Below are positions 1-5,084 of a DNA stretch of 6,641 nucleotides, piece by piece. A program made the position numbers and the translations under genes. Positions within the stretch are counted from its first letter, which is position 1. Each line of letters starts with the position of its first letter. Source of the DNA: Clostridiaceae bacterium (GTDB lineage: Bacteria > Bacillota > Clostridia > Acetivibrionales > DTU013); NCBI GenBank assembly GCA_012799845.1, contig JAAZKL010000262.1, positions 1 through 6,641 of the forward strand. Direction: 5' to 3'. Below the pieces are notes generated by a model that worked only from the letters and a program-made list of their open reading frames with translations, did no database searches and was not told where the DNA came from.

Positions 1-578
1 CAGCCTTCCTGCCTGCGGAGATCCGCTTTGCTTCTTGTTTCCCGGTAACACGCATCCGTTGTCCAGGTCTTCGCTTTTATGTACTGTATGTTATGTTCAA
101 TAAAATCCTCTTCGATGGTCCTTATGACATCTTCATCGCACTCGACTTCCCGGGAGGGAGGCAGATAGTGGTAGGAGGCTCCCTCGTCACGAACCGCTGA
201 AACAGGTATTATCAGGTGTCCTACCGCAATATCCTTCCGCAGTACTCCGGCGCCGCCGCAAACAATGAACCTGCTGAAGCCATACGCGATGAGTTCCTCC
301 AGTAAAGCTGCGGAACCCGCAGATCCCACGAATCCCAATGTTATGTGCACCTTTTTGTCACCCACATACGTTTCATAGATCGGGATATTTGCCGTTTCAT
401 TATAGAAAGTTGCGACCTGCTTCAGCCTGCCTTCAGAGTCCAGTTTTTCGAGAGCATCCCTGAAAAATGTAATGACGCACCTCTCACACCCCTCGATCGG
501 TTTTATCAGATTCGACGGATCGATTATCGCATCCCTCGAATCGTCGAATTCAAGTATCGGGTACTGTTTCATTTCCAT
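1..578 (-). CDS. Nucleoside phosphorylase, uridine phosphorylase-like (3' end cut by window edge)
   Basis: The first 192 codons of a gene running off the left edge. The translation matches the PNP/UDP phosphorylase family, cytosolic enzymes that split nucleosides with phosphate into base and ribose-1-phosphate for salvage. Visible signatures are the glycine-rich GFVGSAGSA near residue 82, CGGAGVL at 107-113, the family block VRDEGASYHY at 129-138, and TWTTDACYRET at 171-181. The missing C-terminus (roughly 60 residues or more by family length) would carry the nucleoside-binding Glu/Met region, so the substrate (uridine, purine or other) cannot be settled. There are three close ATGs. I chose the one at 578 because AGGAGG at 591-586 lies 7 bases before it; the ATG at 584 is only one base from that site. 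No convincing promoter lies in the 114 bases up to the acetyltransferase gene, so co-transcription with it is likely (inference). Confidence 0.88.
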   Translation of the reverse strand, partial: MEMKQYPILEFDDSRDAIIDPSNLIKPIEGCERCVITFFRDALEKLDSEGRLKQVATFYNETANIPIYETYVGDKKVHITLGFVGSAGSAALLEELIAYGFSRFIVCGGAGVLRKDIAVGHLIIPVSAVRDEGASYHYLPPSREVECDEDVIRTIEEDFIEHNIQYIKAKTWTTDACYRETRSKADLRRQEG

Positions 579-642
579 AAACATACCTCCTCCAGGTTTA
601 TATGTCGGCTTTGATCGGGCGCCAGGTATGACTCTCCATTCG

Positions 643-697
643 GGATCAGCGCCGCTTTTCAAAGGCAATCCATTTAGGATCAGCACTGTTTTTCAAA
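643..697. repeat. Degenerate two-copy tandem repeat, 34-base period
   Basis: Two 21-base copies at 643-663 and 677-697, starting GGATCAGC and ending TTTTCAAA on the plus strand, match at 18 of 21 positions. On the minus strand the likeness continues past each copy through an AATGGA block. The second copy covers the stop codon of the acetyltransferase (693-695), so the duplication sits in the junction between that gene and the phosphorylase. It looks like an old local duplication. No function is apparent. Confidence 0.5.
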
Positions 698-1154
698 AAA
701 GCTTATACCATATAAGCACCAGATCTCCCCTGTTCCCTGTATTATAGTACAGCATGTTATCAACGCCGCCAAGTATGAATCCGGTCCTTGCATAAAAACG
801 GCAGGCGCCCAGGTTGAAATCCTGCGCTTCCAGCATGAATCCGGGCAGTCCTCGCTCTTTGGCCCAGGCTTCGGCCGCCTGCAGCAATCTGCTTGCTATG
901 CCCTGTTTCCTGTATCCCCTGCTGACCTGTATATCTTCAACATAGCAGTATTTGTTCCAGTTCTTCCTGATCCGTATCCTCCCGACGCATTTTAGACCGA
1001 CATATGCAAGAAATACTGCCTGGTTCGGATTGCCGATGTATACCGAGTAATCCTCACAATCTTCTGCGAAGCGATGCAAGCGCGTTTCATCGCTGATAAC
1101 TTCTTCGTAATGCCATTTCCCGTCCGAAAATGCCGGCACCAGGCACCCGAACAC
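693..1154 (-). CDS. GNAT acetyltransferase, streptothricin (nourseothricin) acetyltransferase-like
   Basis: A 153-residue frame read from a GTG at 1154. It resembles the SatA/Sat4 group of GNAT enzymes, which move an acetyl group from acetyl-CoA to the beta-lysine amine of streptothricin and so detoxify it. Supporting blocks are CVGRIRIRKNWNKYCYVEDI (56-75), the acetyl-CoA loop RKQGIA (82-87), EAWAKERGLPGFMLEAQDFN (95-114), ACRFYARTGF (117-126) and the ending WYKLF. A GGAG at 1164-1161, 6 bases upstream, could serve the GTG. However, the frame stays open upstream to a TAA at 1220-1218, and those extra residues (DVDIPDLEFEVFG just before the GTG) match the N-terminus of Sat proteins as I remember it. 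The native start is therefore probably upstream and out of frame (see 1155-1233). Streptothricin may not be the real substrate in this organism. The family is confident; the start and present activity are not. Confidence 0.8.
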   Translation of the reverse strand: MFGCLVPAFSDGKWHYEEVISDETRLHRFAEDCEDYSVYIGNPNQAVFLAYVGLKCVGRIRIRKNWNKYCYVEDIQVSRGYRKQGIASRLLQAAEAWAKERGLPGFMLEAQDFNLGACRFYARTGFILGGVDNMLYYNTGNRGDLVLIWYKLF

Positions 1155-1233
1155 CTCAAACTCCAGGTCCGGAATGTCAACATCACACAGGTTTTCTTCA
1201 GATAACTCAAACGATCCTTATATCTTCTGCCAA
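1155..1233 (-). pseudogene. Displaced N-terminus of the Sat-like acetyltransferase (+1 frameshift)
   Basis: A TTG at 1233 has an excellent ribosome site, AGGGGGAG at 1248-1241, 7 bases upstream. It opens LAEDIRIV and then meets TGA at 1209-1207. The downstream frame, open from 1217, reads FELSEENLCDVDIPDLEFEVFG into the acetyltransferase. Removing one T from the run at 1211-1209 (GTTTGAG to GTTGAG) joins the two as AEDIRIVELSEENLCDVDIPD, a natural Sat-family N-terminus of about 26 extra residues. This is most simply a one-base insertion, either real decay or a sequence error. Programmed +1 shifting is possible but less likely. Confidence 0.6.
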
Positions 1234-1336
1234 AACACAACTCCCCCTGCCGTGATTTTACCACACAGCTTACTGAAACTGCCGGCCATTTATCAGGTCC
1301 TCTTTATATATGAATCCCGTTATATATGTTCTCACT

Positions 1337-1531
1337 TTAGTCACTGACGGTTTTCGGTACCTGGCCGTTTCTTATCGCACTTATATATTCCTTTGACAGG
1401 GCTTTCCCAAAGAGGACGGCACACGTGTAATCTTCAATGACGTCTGCCGACAGTGAGGTTATGTCAACGAAATATACAAAATCAACCCCGTTGTCCTTTA
1501 TACGCTGTTCCCAGATCCTGTTCAGTTCCAT
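1337..1531 (-). pseudogene. N-terminal remnant of a QueG-like 4Fe-4S double-cluster protein
   Basis: A 64-codon frame with a strong ribosome site (GGAGGGGAG at 1545-1537, 5 bases before the ATG). The sequence, with blocks WEQRIKDNGVDFVYFVDI, CAVLFGKALSKEYI and AIRNGQVPKT, looks like the first quarter of the clostridial proteins annotated as epoxyqueuosine reductase-like or 4Fe-4S double-cluster-binding, which usually exceed 200 residues. The frame stops with TAA at 1339-1337. None of the three minus-strand frames between there and the acetyltransferase restores the family's middle section or its cysteine clusters, so the catalytic part has been lost. A short independent protein is possible because the start signals are intact, but a truncated pseudogene is more likely. 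The family assignment is from memory and moderately sure. Confidence 0.55.
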
Positions 1532-1561
1532 GTCGACTCCCCTCCATTAAGCGCCTGTGAT

Positions 1562-1604
1562 TTGTCCTTCGTCCACATGGACCGAAGAAAACCGAAGCGG
1601 ACAA
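1562..1604. other. Intergenic imperfect hairpin between GNAT gene and QueG-like remnant
   Basis: TTGTCC at 1562-1567 pairs with GGACAA at 1599-1604. The pairing continues as TTCG at 1568-1571 with CGAA at 1593-1596 across a two-base bulge. A second nested dyad, GTCC-acat-GGAC, lies at 1571-1582. No T-run follows on either strand, so it is not a normal intrinsic terminator. It could be an RNA processing site or a leader structure for the downstream remnant. No function can be assigned. Confidence 0.4.
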
Positions 1605-1633
1605 AATCAAGCATCTCATTTCTCTGTATTTCA

Positions 1634-2140
1634 TCACAGGTCTCTTACATACCTAATCTCGTGCACGATACCGTCAAAGTACAGTTCCTTCTTTGTCCCG
1701 TCATACCTGAACCCGAACCTCTCATAGAATTTTCGGGCATTTTCGTTTTTCTCCAGGACCCACAGCGTTACCTTTTTATATCCCTCATTCTTCAGGCATG
1801 AGAGGCCGTATTGCATGAGTTTCGCTCCTATCCCTTTTCTCCAGTGTTGGGGATGCAGGTATATGCCCCAGATTTCACCGAAGGTATCATCCACATCATC
1901 GTCCCGGCACTTTCCGAAGCAGGTAAAACCAACGATCTGATTTTCCCGGACCGCAACATATATCCTTTCAGTTCCCCGGGATATCGCATCCGCAATTTTT
2001 TTCTCCCTGCCTTCAGCAGTAATTCCTTCAAGGAACGAGTCCGGAACGATTCCCTTATATGCTGCCTTCCATGATTCCGAATGGACGCGCCCCAGGCCGC
2101 GGCTATCGTCAATTTCTGCTTTCCTGATAATTATGTTCAT
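1634..2140 (-). CDS. GNAT family N-acetyltransferase
   Basis: A complete 168-residue single-domain GNAT protein, expected to transfer acetyl from acetyl-CoA to an amine of a small molecule or protein in the cytosol. It starts IIIRKAEIDDSRGLGRVHSESW, typical of the family's first strand and helix. The acetyl-CoA-binding block is IYLHPQHWRKGIGAKLM (93-109), with the GIG loop at 103-105. ENARKFYERFGF (133-144) carries the usual catalytic-position tyrosine Y139. The acceptor substrate cannot be read from the sequence; the WKAAYKGIVPDSFL segment (24-37) is common in uncharacterised Gram-positive members. ATG at 2140 has GGGAGG at 2152-2147, 6 bases upstream. That ribosome site overlaps the stop of the preceding lipoprotein gene (2154-2152), so the two are almost surely one transcript and possibly translationally coupled. 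Confidence 0.9.
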   Translation of the reverse strand: MNIIIRKAEIDDSRGLGRVHSESWKAAYKGIVPDSFLEGITAEGREKKIADAISRGTERIYVAVRENQIVGFTCFGKCRDDDVDDTFGEIWGIYLHPQHWRKGIGAKLMQYGLSCLKNEGYKKVTLWVLEKNENARKFYERFGFRYDGTKKELYFDGIVHEIRYVRDL

Positions 2141-2151
2141 AATCAGCCTCC

Positions 2152-2652
2152 CTAAATGCCATAGGGAAATTTAAAATGATACCAGTCACCTTCAATATGC
2201 ATATTCAACCCGCCCTCATCAATTTTATCTTTAGAATAAATAAGCTCATCCAGTGAAATAACAAATCGAATACTGGTATCATCAATAGTAATACTTCTGA
2301 CTTCGTAATCGATATATAAAGCATCTATAATTTCAATCAGGTCCTTATCTTCTGTATCAAAAGGCTCACGAATGTAGTCATCGCAATAATACTGCCAGTT
2401 CCCATTTTCATCTTTTTCTATAGTGATAAAAGTATTCTCGGATCCATCAGCAGCGTCAATCCTCAATGCAAAAAATCTTTCCACATTACTGCTTAGTTCC
2501 TGCGATTTTTCCTTATAGAGCTTGTGTATTTTCTCTGAAACTTCCCTGCTATGCCTGAGCGCCAAACTTTCAGGATCGTCTGAGCAGCCTGTTGCGAAAC
2601 AGATGAACAATATGGGGAGAAGGATTAAGCAAATCTTTTTAATAATTATCAC
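2152..2652 (-). CDS. Small putative lipoprotein of unknown function
   Basis: An exported lipoprotein by its N-terminus: KK at 5-6, a hydrophobic stretch ICLILLPILFICF, then ATGC with the would-be lipidated cysteine at residue 23 (numbering from GTG). The -3 residue is Ala rather than the usual Leu, so the lipobox is weak but acceptable. The mature part (about 143 residues) is rich in Asp, Glu and Lys, shows no repeats and resembles no family I can name. It presumably sits outside the membrane. The start is uncertain. GTG at 2652 gives MIIIKK but has no separate ribosome site, because GAGGTG at 2655-2650 overlaps it. That same site is ideally placed, 6 bases away, for an ATT at 2643, which would give the classic MKKICLILL start. 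The gene is more AT-rich than its neighbours and is tightly linked to the GNAT gene downstream. Confidence 0.78.
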   Translation of the reverse strand: MIIIKKICLILLPILFICFATGCSDDPESLALRHSREVSEKIHKLYKEKSQELSSNVERFFALRIDAADGSENTFITIEKDENGNWQYYCDDYIREPFDTEDKDLIEIIDALYIDYEVRSITIDDTSIRFVISLDELIYSKDKIDEGGLNMHIEGDWYHFKFPYGI

Positions 2653-2676
2653 CTCTGTGTCGGCTACACGCCGTAT

Positions 2677-2702
2677 GGATAATCAACAAACCTGCATTAT
2701 CC
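2677..2702. other. Small dyad in the lipoprotein leader
   Basis: GGATAAT at 2677-2683 and ATTATCC at 2696-2702 form a perfect 7-base inverted repeat with a 12-base loop, 25 bases upstream of the lipoprotein GTG. It could be an operator or an mRNA hairpin. There is no further support. Confidence 0.3.
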
Positions 2703-2773
2703 CTCTTGGCACGTTTGCTATTGTAATTGCCTTGCTGATATTTTTATAAGTTTACCACATTTGATCATACCTT

Positions 2774-2802
2774 GCTATAAGATTAAACAGGAGAATTTCC
2801 AA
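2774..2802 (-). promoter_or_regulatory. Possible promoter for the lipoprotein-GNAT pair
   Basis: On the minus strand TTGGAA (2802-2797) and TATAGC (2779-2774) are separated by 17 bases, matching 4 of 6 positions of each consensus hexamer. It would give a leader of about 115 bases containing the dyad at 2677-2702. Other AT-rich hexamers nearby could serve instead, so this is tentative. Confidence 0.3.
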
Positions 2803-2816
2803 AAACAGCGCCCCAT

Positions 2817-2969
2817 TTGGACAAATAATTGAGTTGTGTGTATTTAGTTTTGTAAAAAACCACAGATTCTCAGGCTATGGTTTACATAAGCCAAGCTGCA
2901 TTGGTATTATTGGACTGGAAACTCGGGAAATGTAAAAGCAAAATACACATAACTGCAATATTTGTCCAA
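2817..2969. mobile_element. MITE-like element bounded by 29-base imperfect inverted repeats
   Basis: TTGGACAAATA at 2817-2827 and its exact complement TATTTGTCCAA at 2959-2969 are the outer ends of arms 2817-2845 and 2941-2969, which match at 25 of 29 positions. The 95-base interior has no reading frame of note. It carries a partial dyad (AAACCA near 2858, TGGTTT near 2878) and a TATGGTTTACATAAGCCAA segment similar to one at 4826-4845. I see no clear target-site duplication. The size, the non-coding interior and the long terminal repeats suggest a miniature inverted-repeat transposable element or the joined ends of a deleted insertion sequence. The alternative is a long structured RNA. Confidence 0.45.
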
Positions 2970-3010
2970 CGAGGTATTTATATCAAAAAAATGCTGCTTA
3001 CGTATGAATG

Positions 3011-3045
3011 AAAAAAGCCCGCAACCTTTTTATAAAGGCACAGGC
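3011..3045 (-). terminator. Intrinsic terminator of the phosphoesterase/unknown-protein operon
   Basis: On the minus strand, 3045-3017 folds into a stem of 12 pairs: GCCTGTG with TGCGGGC (including three G-U wobbles), then CCTTT with AAAGG after one bulged base, closed by a 4-base loop. It is followed at once by TTTTTT (3016-3011). This is a standard factor-independent terminator, 222 bases past the stop of the gene ending at 3267, and it separates that operon from the lipoprotein operon. Confidence 0.75.
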
Positions 3046-3266
3046 AAGCAAATCAGTTATAGGGTATTGATGTCACATCATCTGAAATCGGCCTCTTTGT
3101 AGTTGATAAAAGCCTGTAAATATCTTTCGCACAGCATGGTGGTCCTAGACAGTTCGTTACCCGCTGACTTTATTGGTCATGTCCGGTGTAATCTCTATGG
3201 CGTTATCATGATCCCACCGCGAATAAACTCATCCGCGATCCTGTTTTGCAGGATCTACAATGCATA
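3046..3266 (-). other. Non-coding 3' trailer between stop codon and terminator
   Basis: I find no supported gene here. The one clear structure is a perfect 7-base hairpin, GATCCTG (3237-3243) with CAGGATC (3249-3255), 12 bases past the upstream gene's stop. It lacks a T-run, so it may protect the mRNA end rather than stop transcription. Confidence 0.35.
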
Positions 3267-4097
3267 TCAATTGCCGGAATATAAATCCCGCCGGACCGGC
3301 CGCAGCCACCTGTATGTTTCTCCGCCGCAGCCGTTAAGGGTTATGCAGTCGCTATCGACTTTTGACACAGACCAATAAAAATTATAATTTGATAAAACAC
3401 ATTCATTCGGATCGAACATCTCTTCCGCCACATGCAGATCATCCAGGGAAACCATGTTATCCTGGCAGGCAAACGAGTGCCCTTTATTATCATGAAAGAA
3501 TTGCCTGAAATTCTGGTTGAACACGACTCCTTTGCTGCAGGTCGCATATCTTGCCGCCCTGCAATAAATCTCATTGTCATAAATATTAAAAATGCACATA
3601 TGCTTCGGTGAGTTGAACACGACTCCTGTTATCGTGTCCCGCAGCCAATTCTCAGTCAGACCCAAATGCCATTCCCTAAGGCAGTCACCGACATTTTCCG
3701 AGGTGGCCTCCATCCCGGATGGGATCAACTCACCGTTTTCATACCTCTCCTGTATAGTGCCGGAAAACACCCTTCCGTCAAGCAAAGTAAAAACAAACAG
3801 ATCATTTTCTTTATGTACGCTCATGAAGGGTATACCGTTTAGTGTTTTAATATCATCCGTGCTGAAAAACGAGTTCCCCTCGATGTCCCTGAAAAACTCG
3901 ACTCTGCCACTGCTTTTTTCATCGATCTCTGCGTTGGCATCAGAAATGCTCGCAGCCTTGCAGACAAACCCCTCGGTATGCAACAGGCAGGATTCAATGG
4001 TATTTTTCGATTTGTCGAAAATATAGACCAGCGTGTATTTTTTTAAGATAACGACTTCAATATCTTTTCCGATGTAATTCCCATAAAGTATATCCAT
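3267..4097 (-). CDS. Uncharacterised cysteine-rich protein, second gene of the phosphoesterase operon
   Basis: A 276-residue protein that I do not recognise. It has no signal peptide, membrane segment or low-complexity region, so it is probably cytosolic. Ten cysteines (37, 46, 139, 168, 179, 187, 211, 233, 251, 257) are spread mainly over the C-terminal half without a CxxC pair, so an iron-sulfur or zinc site is not evident. Alternating hydrophobic stretches such as KDIEVVILKKYTLVYIFD (11-28), DLFVFTLLDGRVFSGTIQE (99-117) and CIFNIYDNEIYC (168-179) suggest a mostly beta fold, perhaps of repeated strands. ATG at 4097 follows AGGGG at 4108-4104. It starts 18 bases after the 2H phosphoesterase stop, so the two are surely co-transcribed and may work together (inference). 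A plus-strand frame inside it is a shadow. Confidence 0.8.
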   Translation of the reverse strand: MDILYGNYIGKDIEVVILKKYTLVYIFDKSKNTIESCLLHTEGFVCKAASISDANAEIDEKSSGRVEFFRDIEGNSFFSTDDIKTLNGIPFMSVHKENDLFVFTLLDGRVFSGTIQERYENGELIPSGMEATSENVGDCLREWHLGLTENWLRDTITGVVFNSPKHMCIFNIYDNEIYCRAARYATCSKGVVFNQNFRQFFHDNKGHSFACQDNMVSLDDLHVAEEMFDPNECVLSNYNFYWSVSKVDSDCITLNGCGGETYRWLRPVRRDLYSGN

Positions 4098-4115
4098 AGT
4101 CCACCCCTACGTATA

Positions 4116-4655
4116 TCAACCATCCAGTCTGAACCTATACTCTTTCAAAAGTTTTACCGGGTGATACTCAACCAGGCCGATCCGCTCGACATCAACACAT
4201 AACGGGCTGTATTCCTTTATCACATGCTCAAGTGCCTCATGCACTTCTTCCCGTTTAATATTTATCGCCAACGTGCAGTGGGGCACCCATGAGCCCGGCA
4301 TGTAGTACGGCCACTGGTCTTCCCTCAGATCAGCAAATTCATTATGGAAAGTTTTATGGACGCGCAGCAGTTCTTCAGTAACGACTGGTGTCAGGAACAA
4401 AACACCTTCCGCTGTCGGAAAAGCGCCTATGCTTGCTAAAACGAGCCGGAATCCGGATACTTTCTCCGAAAATGAAACCAGTCTCCTATCCGCATCATCC
4501 ACATCCAACCCGCTGAAAACAGACAATGTGACATGCGGAATGCTTCCAGAGTCATTCATATAGGAACTTATGCCGCTTTCCTTCAAAGAACGCCATATTT
4601 GCCTGATCCGCGCATCACTTTCCTTATCGAAAAACATCTCCACCGCATACGGCAC
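4116..4655 (-). CDS. 2H phosphoesterase, 2'-5' RNA ligase / cyclic phosphodiesterase-like
   Basis: A complete 179-residue protein with the two HxT motifs that define the 2H phosphoesterase superfamily: PHVTLSV (H41, T43) and PHCTLAI (H126, T128), 85 residues apart in a typical two-lobed layout. These four residues form the catalytic pocket in LigT/ThpR, which open 2',3'-cyclic phosphates or join and cleave 2'-5' RNA links. For plain bacterial members like this one the physiological substrate is usually unknown, and could be RNA ends, ADP-ribose cyclic phosphate or another nucleotide. There is no extra domain. GTG at 4655 is chosen because the G-run AAGGGGGG (4668-4661) ends 5 bases upstream and no in-frame ATG lies nearer. 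It is the first gene of a two-gene operon with its own promoter (4696-4704). Confidence 0.87.
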   Translation of the reverse strand: MPYAVEMFFDKESDARIRQIWRSLKESGISSYMNDSGSIPHVTLSVFSGLDVDDADRRLVSFSEKVSGFRLVLASIGAFPTAEGVLFLTPVVTEELLRVHKTFHNEFADLREDQWPYYMPGSWVPHCTLAINIKREEVHEALEHVIKEYSPLCVDVERIGLVEYHPVKLLKEYRFRLDG

Positions 4656-4695
4656 GCAAAGTCCCCCCTTGAATCTGCATTGTCGTTTGCAATCA

Positions 4696-4704
4696 ATTAT
4701 ATCA
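4696..4704 (-). promoter_or_regulatory. Extended -10 promoter for the phosphoesterase operon
   Basis: The minus strand carries a perfect TATAAT (4701-4696) directly preceded by TGA (4704-4702), an extended -10 element. No good -35 is seen at 16-18 bases, as often happens with extended -10 promoters. Start of transcription near 4689 would give a leader of about 33 bases before GTG at 4655. Confidence 0.6.
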
Positions 4705-4737
4705 CACTTGTCTTGTTACAGTTGAATTTCAGAAAAT

Positions 4738-4787
4738 GCAGGTCAAAGTGTGTACTTTCATATAAAGCAGGTCAAAGTGTGAACTTT
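4738..4787. repeat. Two-copy direct repeat, 21 bases, 29-base period
   Basis: GCAGGTCAAAGTGTG followed by TACTTT (4738-4758) or AACTTT (4767-4787): 20 of 21 positions match. Short directly repeated blocks of this kind, near an inverted repeat, are typical of transposase-binding ends of insertion sequences such as the IS21 family. Confidence 0.7.
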
Positions 4788-4866
4788 TTCAAGTTTTGGG
4801 ATAACATTTGAAGGTCTGGGGACCATATGGGTTTACATAATCCAAATCCACAAAAATTATGCGGCC

Positions 4867-4949
4867 AAAAGTTGAAAAAACTAGCAGTCAACAACCCAAT
4901 AGTTGAAAAAACTAGCAGCTAACAGCCCAATAGTTGAAAAAATCAGCAG
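4867..4949. repeat. 31-base tandem repeat, 2.7 copies
   Basis: Copies start at 4867, 4898 and 4929, each built on AGTTGAAAAAACTAGCAG with the tail CAACAACCC or TAACAGCCC. The third copy is cut after AGTTGAAAAAATCAGCAG at 4949. Copies are adjacent, with no unique spacers, so this is not CRISPR. Confidence 0.8.
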
Positions 4950-4968
4950 AATTGCTACTGAAATGTTG

Positions 4969-5004
4969 TTGCAACCGGCATTGCGACTGGCATTGCAACC
5001 GGTT
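4969..5004. repeat. Three tandem copies of a 12-base unit upstream of the tRNA promoter
   Basis: TTGCAACCGGCA, TTGCGACTGGCA and TTGCAACCGGTT follow one another without gaps. The last ends in the palindrome AACCGGTT. The array stops 23 bases before the -35 hexamer of the tRNA promoter, which itself reads TTGCAA. It could bind an activator or be chance expansion. Confidence 0.65.
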
Positions 5005-5027
5005 AATGAAAACATGCAAAATTACCA

Positions 5028-5056
5028 TTGCAATAAAACCGATTTGGTGTTAGAAT
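5028..5056 (+). promoter_or_regulatory. Promoter of tRNA-Pro
   Basis: TTGCAA (5028-5033) and TAGAAT (5051-5056) lie exactly 17 bases apart, with a TGT just before the second hexamer giving an extended -10. Transcription would start near 5063, about 22 bases before the mature tRNA, leaving a short 5' leader for RNase P. Confidence 0.65.
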
Positions 5057-5084
5057 AATAAAGCGCTGTTCGCAGTGCATATGG

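Larger units (their letters stand above)
4738..4949. mobile_element. Probable decayed insertion sequence ends with the transposase genes lost
   Basis: The direct repeat at 4738-4787 runs into TTTTTCAAGTTTTGG (4785-4799). This is inverted with one mismatch at 4865-4879 (CCAAAAGTTGAAAAA), which in turn begins the 31-base tandem array to 4949. The layout of repeated blocks on both sides pointing toward a short core resembles insertion sequence ends joined after internal deletion. No transposase coding remains in the 65-base core. The IS21 assignment is a guess from the multiple terminal repeats. A regulatory array is the alternative. Confidence 0.4.

Noticed and set aside
345..747. Two overlapping plus-strand frames at the left end
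   Set aside because: They lie opposite the nucleoside phosphorylase and the end of the Sat-like gene, whose protein families are clear on the minus strand.
992..1264. 90-residue minus-strand frame from GTG 1264
   Set aside because: Past 1154 it runs in another frame of the conserved acetyltransferase body. It has no family likeness, and the better start is TTG 1233.
1828..2112. Frames on both strands within the GNAT gene (also 1811-2074 and 1562-1801)
   Set aside because: They are shadows of the 168-residue GNAT protein, whose motifs are explicit.
3237..3255. Terminator right after the unknown gene
   Set aside because: The 7-base hairpin has no T-run on the minus strand; the hairpin with TTTTTT at 3045-3011 is far better.
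3103..3378. 91-residue plus-strand frame
   Set aside because: It has no ribosome site and overlaps the end of the minus-strand unknown gene; composition is unremarkable.
3592..4026. 144-residue plus-strand frame
   Set aside because: It lies wholly opposite the 276-residue minus-strand gene, which has the ribosome site and operon context.
4867..4949. CRISPR-like array
   Set aside because: The 31-base units are directly adjacent with no unique spacers, and no cas genes are present.
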